NCBI GenBank assembly: GCA_001898935.1
Contig: MKVT01000009.1
Location: 372,001 to 436,000, forward strand
Direction of reading: 5' to 3'
DNA length: 64,000 bases
Origin: Paludibacter sp. 47-17
GTDB taxonomy: Bacteria > Bacteroidota > Bacteroidia > Bacteroidales > Paludibacteraceae
The position numbers and the translations under genes are program-made. Of this stretch, positions 9,098 to 17,092 are shown piece after piece. Within the stretch, counting starts at the first letter, position 1; every line of letters begins with the position of its first letter. The notes under the pieces are model-generated. The model saw only the letters and a program-made list of their open reading frames with translations. It had not been told where the DNA came from and made no database searches.

Positions 9098-10205
9098 AAT
9101 CCCTTACATCCGGGGTGCATTCGAACCGGTAGCCGAAGTGATTTACCTTCCGGGAGCCAACACCACCTCCGAAGTGGTGCGCGATGCCGATGCCATAGTG
9201 ACCCGTACCCGCACGATCTGTAACGAAAGCTTATTGGCCGGTTCGCGGGTAAAAATGATTGCTACGGCCACTATAGGGTACGACCATATCGACACCGCCT
9301 ATTGCAAAAAAGCGGGCATCGGCTGGACCAATGCACCGGGATGCAATTCGAAATCGGTAGAGCAATACATTGCTTCGGTACTGATGGTATGGGCTGAAGC
9401 GCGAAATGTACAGCTGAAGGAACTCTGTCTCGGCGTGATAGGCGTCGGGAATGTAGGATCGAAAGTGGCCCGTTTCGGCGAATTGCTGGGAATGACCGTA
9501 CTCAGGAACGACCCGCCCCGGAAACGGAACGAGGATCCTGCGCCATTTGCCGAGCTTTCCGAAATTCTTGAAAAAGCCGACATCATCAGCCTGCATGTGC
9601 CGCTCGAAACACGTGGCGACGATGCCACCTACCACCTGGTAAATAGCGATTTTATTCGTCAACTTGCAAAAAAACCGCTCCTTATCAATTCCTGCAGAGG
9701 AGAGGTAACCGATACGGCGGCTGTCAAACAAGCGCTGAACCAAGGCAAACTCGAGGCTTTTGTGGCCGACTGCTGGGAAAACGAACCCGATATCGACCGG
9801 GAATTGCTCGACGCCGCTTTTCTGGCGACTCCGCATATAGCCGGCTATTCACGGGACGGCAAAGCTACGGGTACGCTAATGAGTGTGCAGGCAATTGCCG
9901 GTTTTTTCGGCTTCAATCTAAACAATTGGACACCTTCGGGAGTTGAATTACCGGAATGCCCCACAATAGAGATTGATGGCGCAGGATTGAGCGCACAGGA
10001 TATTATAAGCAAGGCTATTCTTCATACCTATGATATTCGTACCGACGATGCGCGTTTCAGGGCTCAACCTTCCGGCTTTGAGAAACAAAGAGGCGATTAT
10101 CCGGTACGGAGGGAGTTTGCAGCCTATACCATTCGTGCTGTAAACATTCCCGGTGATATCCGGATGCTACTGACACAAATCGGATTCAACATTGTAAATG
10201 AATAA
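9075..10205 (+). CDS. pdxB: erythronate-4-phosphate dehydrogenase PdxB
   Basis: A 376-residue D-isomer-specific 2-hydroxyacid dehydrogenase. The NAD site is GVIGVGNVGSKVARFGELLG (about 120-139); the catalytic triad is the Arg in NSCRGEVTD, the Glu in CWENEPDID and the His in TPHIAGYS. The extra C-terminal region of about 90 residues (TYDIRTDDARFRAQPSGFE onwards) matches the PdxB dimerisation domain, which separates it from phosphoglycerate dehydrogenase and other relatives. It oxidises 4-phospho-D-erythronate in the DXP-dependent vitamin B6 pathway. Its place between sugar-acid catabolic genes, overlapping the oxidoreductase gene, is odd for a housekeeping biosynthetic gene. Confidence 0.9.
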   Translation: MKIIIDDKIPYIRGAFEPVAEVIYLPGANTTSEVVRDADAIVTRTRTICNESLLAGSRVKMIATATIGYDHIDTAYCKKAGIGWTNAPGCNSKSVEQYIASVLMVWAEARNVQLKELCLGVIGVGNVGSKVARFGELLGMTVLRNDPPRKRNEDPAPFAELSEILEKADIISLHVPLETRGDDATYHLVNSDFIRQLAKKPLLINSCRGEVTDTAAVKQALNQGKLEAFVADCWENEPDIDRELLDAAFLATPHIAGYSRDGKATGTLMSVQAIAGFFGFNLNNWTPSGVELPECPTIEIDGAGLSAQDIISKAILHTYDIRTDDARFRAQPSGFEKQRGDYPVRREFAAYTIRAVNIPGDIRMLLTQIGFNIVNE

Positions 10206-10227
10206 ACCAAATAAGCAATACTAACAA

Positions 10228-11682
10228 ATGAAACAAAAAGCAGACATTGGCCTTATCGGCTTGGCCGTAATGGGCGAAAACCTGGTGCTGAATATGGAAA
10301 GCAAGGGTTTTACCGTGGGTGTTTACAACCGCACGGTTGAAAAAGTTGATCAGTTCCTGGCCGGCAGAGGCAAGGGCAAAAACTTTATCGGAGCGCACTC
10401 CATCAAGGAATTATGCGATTCGCTCGAAAAACCCCGTAAGGTGATGATGCTGGTAAAAGCCGGCAAGCCGGTAGACGATTTTATCGAGCAGATTATTCCT
10501 CATCTCGAAGAAGGCGACATTATTATTGATGGCGGGAATTCGCATTTCCCCGATACGATTCGTCGCACGAAGTACGTTGAAAGCAAAGGATTGCTGTATA
10601 TCGGCACCGGCGTTTCGGGCGGAGAAGAAGGAGCTTTGCTGGGTCCTTCGATGATGCCGGGTGGTTCGCCTGCCGCATGGCCGGCAGTGAAGGATATTTT
10701 CCAGGCGGTGGCGGCCAAAGTGGAGGATAATGTACCTTGCTGCGACTGGGTAGGCGAAGATGGAGCCGGCCATTTTGTGAAAATGGTGCATAACGGCATT
10801 GAATACGGTGATATGCAGATTATTAACGAAGCTTATCAGTTGATGAAAGATCTGCTGGGCATGTCGGCCGACGAGATGCATGAAGTGTTTAAAGTGTGGA
10901 ACGAAGGCGATCTGGATTCGTACCTGACGGAAATTACACGTGATATTCTGGCCTTTAAAGATACGGATGGAGAACCGCTGGTGGAAAAAATCCTGGATAC
11001 GGCGGGACAGAAAGGTACCGGCAAATGGACCGGCGTTGTTGCTCTCGACCTGGGAATTCCGCTCACCCTGATCGGAGAATCGGTATTTGCCCGTTGTTTG
11101 TCGGCCCAGAAAGACCTGCGTGTGAAAGCTTCGAAAATGATCAGCGGCCCTGCAGTGCATTTCACCGGCGATAAGAAGCAAATGATCGACGACTTGAAGG
11201 ATGCTTTGTTCGGTGCCAAGATTATTTCGTATGCCCAAGGCTATAACCTGATGATGGAAGCAGCAAAAGAATACAACTGGAACCTGAATTACGGAGGCAT
11301 CGCGTTGATGTGGCGGGGTGGTTGCATTATCCGTTCGGTATTCTTAGGCGATATCAAGAAAGCGTTCGATAAAAATCCTGAACTTGAAAACCTGTTGCTG
11401 GATCCTTACTTCAAGGAAAAAGTCGAACAGGCGCAGGCAGGATGGCGCCGGGTGTGTGCCACAGCCCTCACCAACGGAATTCCGGTTCCGGCACTTACCG
11501 CTGCACTCACCTACTTCGACGGGCTTCGCAGCGAACGTTTGCCAGCCAACCTGTTACAGGCGCAGCGCGATTACTTCGGAGCGCATACCTACGAGCGTAT
11601 CGACCGGCCGCGCGGCGAATTCTTCCATACCAACTGGACCGGTCGCGGAGGCGACACAGCCTCGACTACATATGTAGTATAA
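10228..11682 (+). CDS. gnd: 6-phosphogluconate dehydrogenase, decarboxylating
   Basis: A 484-residue protein of normal length. The NADP site is GLAVMGENLVLNMESKGFTV near residue 10, followed by YNRT. The 6PGDH signature ILDTAGQKGTGKWT lies near 255 and the C-terminal FFHTNWTGRGGDTAS contributes to the partner active site. It converts 6-phosphogluconate to ribulose 5-phosphate, CO2 and NADPH in the cytoplasm. In Bacteroides gnd usually sits beside zwf and pgl; neither is here. It is instead the last gene of a sugar-acid operon, which suggests that 6-phosphogluconate arrives from gluconate rather than, or in addition to, glucose 6-phosphate. Confidence 0.96.
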   Translation: MKQKADIGLIGLAVMGENLVLNMESKGFTVGVYNRTVEKVDQFLAGRGKGKNFIGAHSIKELCDSLEKPRKVMMLVKAGKPVDDFIEQIIPHLEEGDIIIDGGNSHFPDTIRRTKYVESKGLLYIGTGVSGGEEGALLGPSMMPGGSPAAWPAVKDIFQAVAAKVEDNVPCCDWVGEDGAGHFVKMVHNGIEYGDMQIINEAYQLMKDLLGMSADEMHEVFKVWNEGDLDSYLTEITRDILAFKDTDGEPLVEKILDTAGQKGTGKWTGVVALDLGIPLTLIGESVFARCLSAQKDLRVKASKMISGPAVHFTGDKKQMIDDLKDALFGAKIISYAQGYNLMMEAAKEYNWNLNYGGIALMWRGGCIIRSVFLGDIKKAFDKNPELENLLLDPYFKEKVEQAQAGWRRVCATALTNGIPVPALTAALTYFDGLRSERLPANLLQAQRDYFGAHTYERIDRPRGEFFHTNWTGRGGDTASTTYVV

Positions 11683-11703
11683 CCAAGCACCCATCCTACC
11701 GCA

Positions 11704-11752
11704 CAACAGCACCGGAATGCGAAAATAGCGTTTCGGTGCTGTTGCTGTTTTT
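11704..11752 (+). terminator. intrinsic terminator after gnd
   Basis: The arms 11704-11720 and 11728-11744 form a 17-pair stem (11 perfect outer pairs, CAACAGCACCG with CGGTGCTGTTG, then six more with two G-U pairs) around a 7-base loop, followed by a T-rich run at 11748-11752. It lies 22 bases after the gnd stop and closes the uronate operon against the convergent regulator gene. Confidence 0.85.
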
Positions 11753-11753
11753 A

Positions 11754-14700
11754 TCATTCGTTTACTATCGTGCCGGCTTTCTTTCTGAATTCTTTGGGAG
11801 TATCATTGAACTTCTTTGCAAACTCGCGGTAAAAATAAGCCTTGTTGTTGAAACCGCACAGGTACATGATTTCCGAAACCGTCTTACTGGTCGTCTTTAA
11901 TAATTTTTCGGCCTGTTTCAACCGTATTGTACGGATATACTCCGTGGGTGTCTGCCCTACATTTTCCTTTAACTTCCGGTACAGCTGCATTTTACTCATC
12001 GCCAGTTCGCCGGCAATATATTCAATCGAAAGCGAATCATTTTCGATTTGTTCAAATATAAGCGAGGTAATCCGGAGGATCAGATTCCGGTCTTCCTTAC
12101 GAATTATTTTACCTTCCAACAAATCCACCGCTAAATAGGGCGACTCGCTGTAATCGAGCAGGGTTTTATTGCGCGACAAAGCACTTTCGACCATCGCTTC
12201 AAGATGTCGCGGATGAAACGGCTTGCCTAAATAACCATCAGCCCCCATCTCCAGGCCTTCAATCTGACTTTCGACCGAGCTTTTTGTGGATAACATAAGG
12301 ATAGGGATATGGCGTGTCAGTTCCTGTTGTTTCATTATTTTCACCAATTCGACCCCATCCATTACCGGCATAATATTATCGGTGATAATCAGCACCGGCA
12401 ACCGTAATTTCATCATCTCGATAGCTTCTTTCCCATTATATGCCATCGCTATCTCATACGTATGAATCAGAATATCGTGCAGTAAACGGCAAATTTCCGG
12501 ATCATCGTCGACTACTAATATTAACCCGTTTTTTACCGTATCGGGAATCATTATCTCGCGTTGCCGGGCCTCCGATTCGGGCGGATACCCTGTAGCATCC
12601 GTAGTTTTCAGACGTACCGGTTCGTTGGGTAACGGCGCAGCATCCGTGTCCGGGGCCAACTCCGGCAACCGGATCGTGAAGGAGGTATAGGTTTCGCCAT
12701 CACTTTCGAGTCTTATCGTTCCGCCCAGCAGCTCAACCAGGTTTTTACACAGCGCAAGTCCGATTCCATTGCTGGTTTCCAATCCTTTCATGACTTGTTT
12801 TTCGAAGCGTTCCAATACTTCAAAACGGTCGAAAATTCTCCGGTGATGATCTTCTTTAATCCCAACACCCCTGTTGGTTACTTGTATCTGCACAATATTG
12901 GGTTCGCTCAGGTACGAAGCGCTCACTTCGATTTTTTCATCGGAGGGTGTATACTTCACGGCATTGGAAACCAGGTTGAATAGGATCTTTTCAAGACTGT
13001 CGCGATCGCTGTTCCAATACAACAAATCGGGATGAATATTCAGAATCAGTTTAATATTCTTTTGTTCAAGCACTTCCTGAAAATTATCGAGTACGAACCG
13101 GATCAGTTCGGCGACATCCGTTTTTTCGATTCGTACCTGAAGATGCCCCGTCTCAGCTTTTCTAAACTCGATCAATTGCTGAATCAATCCCTGCATCCGT
13201 TCGGAATTCGATTTTATAATATTGATGTATTTCCGGGTCAGGCTATCGGGTATAGTGGTTCGGAGCAACTGTTCACAAGGGCCGTAAATCAGGGTAAGCG
13301 AATTGGAAAACTCGTGGGCTATATTGGTAAAAAAGCGCAGTTTAGCCTGATGCACTTCTTCATTTTTCTGCTTCTCGAGCTCTTTCAGCCGAATATCGTT
13401 GCGCACCCTGATCTGAAAACGCAGGAACCGGTACAAGCCAAAAGTAAAAAACAAAAACAGAACGATATACACCCCATATGCCCAGGTTGTATCCCACCAG
13501 GCCGGTCGAATTCGTACCGGCAACTCAAAATACTCCTCGCTCCATAACTTGTCGGCATTGCTCCATTTTACTTTCAGCACATAATCGCCCTTAGGCAAAT
13601 TTGAAAACACGATAGCCGACGAAGTGCCCAGCTGAATCCACTCTTTCTGGTATCCTTCGAGTATATATGCAATTTCACATTTCGTACCGGCAAGGTAATC
13701 GAGCGGAATAAAACGAAAGCTGAACGATTTGTTTTTATAGGAAAGCACCAGCACTTCTTCTTCCTTGTCCTGCCTGATAAAGGAAGAAAGATTCATTTCC
13801 GTATTATCAATAAAAAAGGCATCGAGAATAAGCGAAGGCATAAAATTACTATGCGTAATTTCGCCGGGATTAAACACATTGAAACCACTGATACCCCCGA
13901 AATACATCTCTCCCGTATCGCTTCTCTTATAAAACGAACCATCCGAAAATTCATTATTTTGAAGTCCGTCTTTTTTAAAATAAGAAACAATACGGTATTT
14001 TTCCTGCTGATGTATCAACTTGGCAATCCCCTGATTGGTACTCACCCAGATGTTTCGGTCCGAATCCTCGAGTATCCCGTGGATGGTATTGTTGGGCATT
14101 CCTTCTTTCTCGGTAAAACGCTGGAACTCGGGATTACCCCCGACGATTCGCACTAATTTATTCAGTCCTACGCTGGTTCCTGCCCACAAATCGCCCTTGG
14201 CATCCCTGTGAAGACACAATATATCGTTGCTGCTTATCGACGACGAATTCCCGGGATCCGTACGGTAGGTTGTAAAGTTACCCGATTGCATATCGAACCG
14301 GTTAAGTCCTCCCCCCCTTGTTGCTATCCAAAGATGCTTTTCGTCGTCGCGTAAAATGGAATACACTATATTATTACTCAACGAATGGGGCTGATGAGCC
14401 TTATAGATATACTGACGGTACGAACGTATCGAATAGGGAACCTTTGTGCGGTCGATATGCAAGCCGTAGAGTCCGTACCCGCTGGTACCCACCCACAATA
14501 CAGTATCGGACGAGAAGAAAAGCGCATAAACCGACGAAAGATTGATGCTCGGTTTCAAACTATCGGCAATCTGCAATTTGTTTAATTTACCTGTCCGGAG
14601 ATCCGTATAATTGATCCCATTCCCATCGGTTCCGATCCATTTTTCACCGCCCGGACCGGCTACGATTGTAAACACCGAATTATTAAGCAGACCGTTGGAA

Positions 14701-15851
14701 GTGCTGAAGCGATTTTCAACTACCGGAGCGTCGGCTTCTTTATCGAGAGCAAACACATAAATACCACTCCCTTTCGTACCGACCCACAACCTTCCGTCGG
14801 GACCGATATTGAACGTACGAACCGCACTATTACCGAAGTCCGTTACATTTTCGGCCGAAACAGTTCTGAATTTCTCGCGCGGGGGCGTAAGCATCCATAC
14901 CCCCTGCATATCGGTTCCTACCCAAATAATCTGTTGAGTGCCTTTGAAGAGCGAAAGAACGGATACATTATTCAGCAGCAGTTCCATTTGCCGCCTGTCC
15001 GACGAACATTCAAAAAGACCTTTTTCGGTACCCAGCAGAATACGTTCGTCCAGAAACAGCATCGACTGTACCGTTCCTGCAACGGCCGAGAAACCGGGAT
15101 ATGCGTTCAACACACCGGCCGAGATATTATAGGTGGCCAACCGGCTGTCCGAGGTTTGCATCCAGATGGCATTGCTTGAAGAATCGAAAAAAACAGCACG
15201 TATGTTTTCGGCATGCTGAAACTGTACCACATTTTGTACCGAACCACTCTCGACAAACCCTTTTTTAAATACAACTTTAAACAGGAGCTGCTCCTGCGTA
15301 TGAATCCACAAATTATCGTCGAGATCGAAAAAAATCTTTTTAAATCGAGAATTAACCTTTAGATTCAGTCGGGTAAAACCTTTTTCCTTTCCTTCGAATA
15401 CAAAGATGCCTTGTCCGTAAACAGCGGCGATAATCATATCGGAACTGTTTTTTGCAATCAAAAACGAATGTTCGTTATAGGCCGACTGACTTCGGCTATC
15501 GACAAAATAACGTTCGAAGCGATGGTTATCCCGGTCGAAGCGATTGATTCCATGATCGGTGGCGATCCATTGAATATTTTCATTTTCCTCAAGTACATCC
15601 CGTATAATATTATTGCTGATGCTATTGGGATTGGCAGGATCGGGTTTGTATACATTAAATTGCCGGCCGTTGTATACATTCAATCCATCCCAGGTGCCAA
15701 ACCACATCAATCCGCCCGAATTCTGGCTGATCGAATTGATGGAACTGTTGGAGAGCCCGTCGTTGTTGGTAAGCTGAACAAAACCGTATTTTTTGGCCAG
15801 GAGGATACCCGGCAACAGAAAAAAATATAATATTAAGCTGAACTTTTGCAT
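11754..15851 (-). CDS. hybrid two-component system regulator (HTCS) of the PUL
   Basis: A one-protein sensor and regulator of about 1365 residues. Order: signal peptide (MQKFSLILYFFLLPGILLA), about 680 residues of periplasmic beta-propeller repeats (repeated WFGT/WIGT and GLNRFD-type motifs), a Y_Y_Y domain (about 703-780), one membrane helix (about 788-810), HisKA with His near 846, HATPase (N box LVSNAVKYTP near 963), receiver with Asp near 1158 (TDNIMPVMDG), and an AraC-type DNA-binding domain at the C terminus. I start at 15851, not at the in-frame ATG at 15875, because the latter falls inside the -7 element and spoils the signal peptide. The H box reads HEFSNSLTLI instead of HE(F/L)RTPLTLI, and the G1 box has Asn for Asp (NRGVGI). 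It presumably senses an oligosaccharide and activates the divergent PUL operon. Confidence 0.95.
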   Translation of the reverse strand: MQKFSLILYFFLLPGILLAKKYGFVQLTNNDGLSNSSINSISQNSGGLMWFGTWDGLNVYNGRQFNVYKPDPANPNSISNNIIRDVLEENENIQWIATDHGINRFDRDNHRFERYFVDSRSQSAYNEHSFLIAKNSSDMIIAAVYGQGIFVFEGKEKGFTRLNLKVNSRFKKIFFDLDDNLWIHTQEQLLFKVVFKKGFVESGSVQNVVQFQHAENIRAVFFDSSSNAIWMQTSDSRLATYNISAGVLNAYPGFSAVAGTVQSMLFLDERILLGTEKGLFECSSDRRQMELLLNNVSVLSLFKGTQQIIWVGTDMQGVWMLTPPREKFRTVSAENVTDFGNSAVRTFNIGPDGRLWVGTKGSGIYVFALDKEADAPVVENRFSTSNGLLNNSVFTIVAGPGGEKWIGTDGNGINYTDLRTGKLNKLQIADSLKPSINLSSVYALFFSSDTVLWVGTSGYGLYGLHIDRTKVPYSIRSYRQYIYKAHQPHSLSNNIVYSILRDDEKHLWIATRGGGLNRFDMQSGNFTTYRTDPGNSSSISSNDILCLHRDAKGDLWAGTSVGLNKLVRIVGGNPEFQRFTEKEGMPNNTIHGILEDSDRNIWVSTNQGIAKLIHQQEKYRIVSYFKKDGLQNNEFSDGSFYKRSDTGEMYFGGISGFNVFNPGEITHSNFMPSLILDAFFIDNTEMNLSSFIRQDKEEEVLVLSYKNKSFSFRFIPLDYLAGTKCEIAYILEGYQKEWIQLGTSSAIVFSNLPKGDYVLKVKWSNADKLWSEEYFELPVRIRPAWWDTTWAYGVYIVLFLFFTFGLYRFLRFQIRVRNDIRLKELEKQKNEEVHQAKLRFFTNIAHEFSNSLTLIYGPCEQLLRTTIPDSLTRKYINIIKSNSERMQGLIQQLIEFRKAETGHLQVRIEKTDVAELIRFVLDNFQEVLEQKNIKLILNIHPDLLYWNSDRDSLEKILFNLVSNAVKYTPSDEKIEVSASYLSEPNIVQIQVTNRGVGIKEDHHRRIFDRFEVLERFEKQVMKGLETSNGIGLALCKNLVELLGGTIRLESDGETYTSFTIRLPELAPDTDAAPLPNEPVRLKTTDATGYPPESEARQREIMIPDTVKNGLILVVDDDPEICRLLHDILIHTYEIAMAYNGKEAIEMMKLRLPVLIITDNIMPVMDGVELVKIMKQQELTRHIPILMLSTKSSVESQIEGLEMGADGYLGKPFHPRHLEAMVESALSRNKTLLDYSESPYLAVDLLEGKIIRKEDRNLILRITSLIFEQIENDSLSIEYIAGELAMSKMQLYRKLKENVGQTPTEYIRTIRLKQAEKLLKTTSKTVSEIMYLCGFNNKAYFYREFAKKFNDTPKEFRKKAGTIVNE

Positions 15852-15872
15852 GGAACTTTGTTTTATCTCCCA

Positions 15873-15880
15873 CAAATATA
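15873..15880 (-). promoter_or_regulatory. -7 element of the HTCS gene
   Basis: On the minus strand the sequence is TATATTTG, a full TAnnTTTG match. It places transcription start near 15866 and supports ATG 15851 as the start codon. No clear -33 TTTG is seen. Confidence 0.5.
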
Positions 15881-16008
15881 CAATTTTTCGAAGGTATCAA
15901 CCCACACGGGAGTATCTTATTTCAACATTACGGTATACTGGGCCGAAAATGTATAAATCGTGTACTTATTTGTAAAATTAATATACCTTTCATTCCAACA
16001 GGTAGCTC

Positions 16009-16016
16009 TACATTTG
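16009..16016 (+). promoter_or_regulatory. -7 element of the PUL operon
   Basis: TACATTTG lies 30 bases before the GH130 ATG at 16047. There is no good -33 TTTG at the right distance, as expected for a promoter that depends on an activator such as the divergent HTCS. Confidence 0.5.
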
Positions 16017-16046
16017 CGACAGATAAAATCTTAAATCGATTAAAAA

Positions 16047-17090
16047 ATGGATATAGCAAAGCGATCAGCACACAACCCCTTATTACGTCCGTCGGACTTA
16101 CAGCCGGGAATTGAAGGAATGGAAATAACCTGCCTGCTCAATCCCGGAGTATTCAGGTATAATGGCAAAACATGGCTGTTGCTCCGTGTAGCCGAGCGAC
16201 CCAAACAGCTGGAAGGAAAAATAAGTTTTCCGGTTTACAACCAGGAAGGAAAAATAGAAATTCTCCATTTCGACAAAAACGATCCCGAACTGGATGCCGC
16301 CGATCCGCGGGTGATTAAGTACAAAGGCCAGAATTACCTGACCACACTTTCGTACCTGCGCCTGGTAAATAGCGACGACGACATTCATTTCCGGGAAGAT
16401 CCTTCGTATCCCCCGGTTTTCGGAGAAGGTTATCTCGAATCGTTTGGAATTGAAGACTGCCGTGTGGCTACCATGGACGACGGTTTTTATCTTACCTTTA
16501 CCGAAGTATCGCCCGTAGCTGTCGGAGTCGGATTAATGATCACCACCGATTTCAGGCATTTCGACCGTAAAGGGATGATTTTTCCTCCTCATAATAAAGA
16601 CTGTGCTATTTTCGAAGAAAAGATCAACGGGAAATATTATGCATTGCACCGCCCGAGCAGTCCCGAGCTGGGCGGGAATTACATTTGGCTGGCCGAATCG
16701 CCCGACCGGATCCACTGGGGAAACCACCAATGCATCGCCGTGACCCGTGAAGGTAGCTGGGATTCGGCCCGGGTGGGAGCCGGAGGAGCACCCATCAAAA
16801 CCGAAGAAGGTTGGCTTGAAATATACCATGGCGCCGATCAGCATCACCGCTATTGCCTGGGAGCATTATTACTCGATCTCAACGACCCGTCGAAAGTACT
16901 GGCCCGCAGCGGATCGCCCATCATGGAGCCCATCGCCGGGTACGAACAAACCGGCTTTTTCGGAAATGTGGTGTTCACCAACGGACATTATACCGAAGGC
17001 GATACCCTGAAAATATTTTATGGCGCCAGCGATGAAGTAATTTGCAGTGCTGAATTCTCCATTTCCGAAATATTAAACACACTACGATAA
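16047..17090 (+). CDS. GH130 family glycoside phosphorylase (beta-mannoside)
   Basis: A 347-residue five-bladed propeller enzyme of the GH130 family with NPLLRP near residue 10, ESFGIEDCRV with the presumed catalytic Asp at 137, NKDCAIFEEKINGKY with K184, LHRP (H201, R202) and IYHGA (H261). GH130 phosphorylases split beta-mannosides with inorganic phosphate to give mannose 1-phosphate; the basic residues that bind phosphate appear to be kept, which argues for a phosphorylase rather than one of the hydrolytic beta-1,2-mannosidases. No signal peptide is seen, so it is cytoplasmic. Cys138 replaces the Pro commonly seen after the catalytic Asp (EDPR). The gene lies two bases before an MFS transporter gene, which probably supplies its substrate. 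Confidence 0.88.
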   Translation: MDIAKRSAHNPLLRPSDLQPGIEGMEITCLLNPGVFRYNGKTWLLLRVAERPKQLEGKISFPVYNQEGKIEILHFDKNDPELDAADPRVIKYKGQNYLTTLSYLRLVNSDDDIHFREDPSYPPVFGEGYLESFGIEDCRVATMDDGFYLTFTEVSPVAVGVGLMITTDFRHFDRKGMIFPPHNKDCAIFEEKINGKYYALHRPSSPELGGNYIWLAESPDRIHWGNHQCIAVTREGSWDSARVGAGGAPIKTEEGWLEIYHGADQHHRYCLGALLLDLNDPSKVLARSGSPIMEPIAGYEQTGFFGNVVFTNGHYTEGDTLKIFYGASDEVICSAEFSISEILNTLR

Positions 17091-17092
17091 AC

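Noticed and set aside
9609-9618. CACGTG-containing sequence in pdxB as a third parS site
   Set aside because: Only the central hexamer agrees; the arms do not form the parS palindrome.
10836-11219. Long antisense frames over gnd and other genes
   Set aside because: Long frames antisense to real genes are common in this sequence; none shows family motifs, and the sense genes are certain.
12285-12293. DnaA box on the minus strand inside the HTCS gene
   Set aside because: Isolated, in coding sequence, far from the parS-like sites.
15851-15875. Upstream ATG start of the HTCS gene
   Set aside because: It overlaps the TATATTTG -7 element and lengthens the signal peptide.
16047-17090. GH130 as a hydrolytic beta-1,2-mannosidase
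   Set aside because: Basic residues expected to bind phosphate (K184, H201, R202, H261) appear to be kept, and it lacks a signal peptide.
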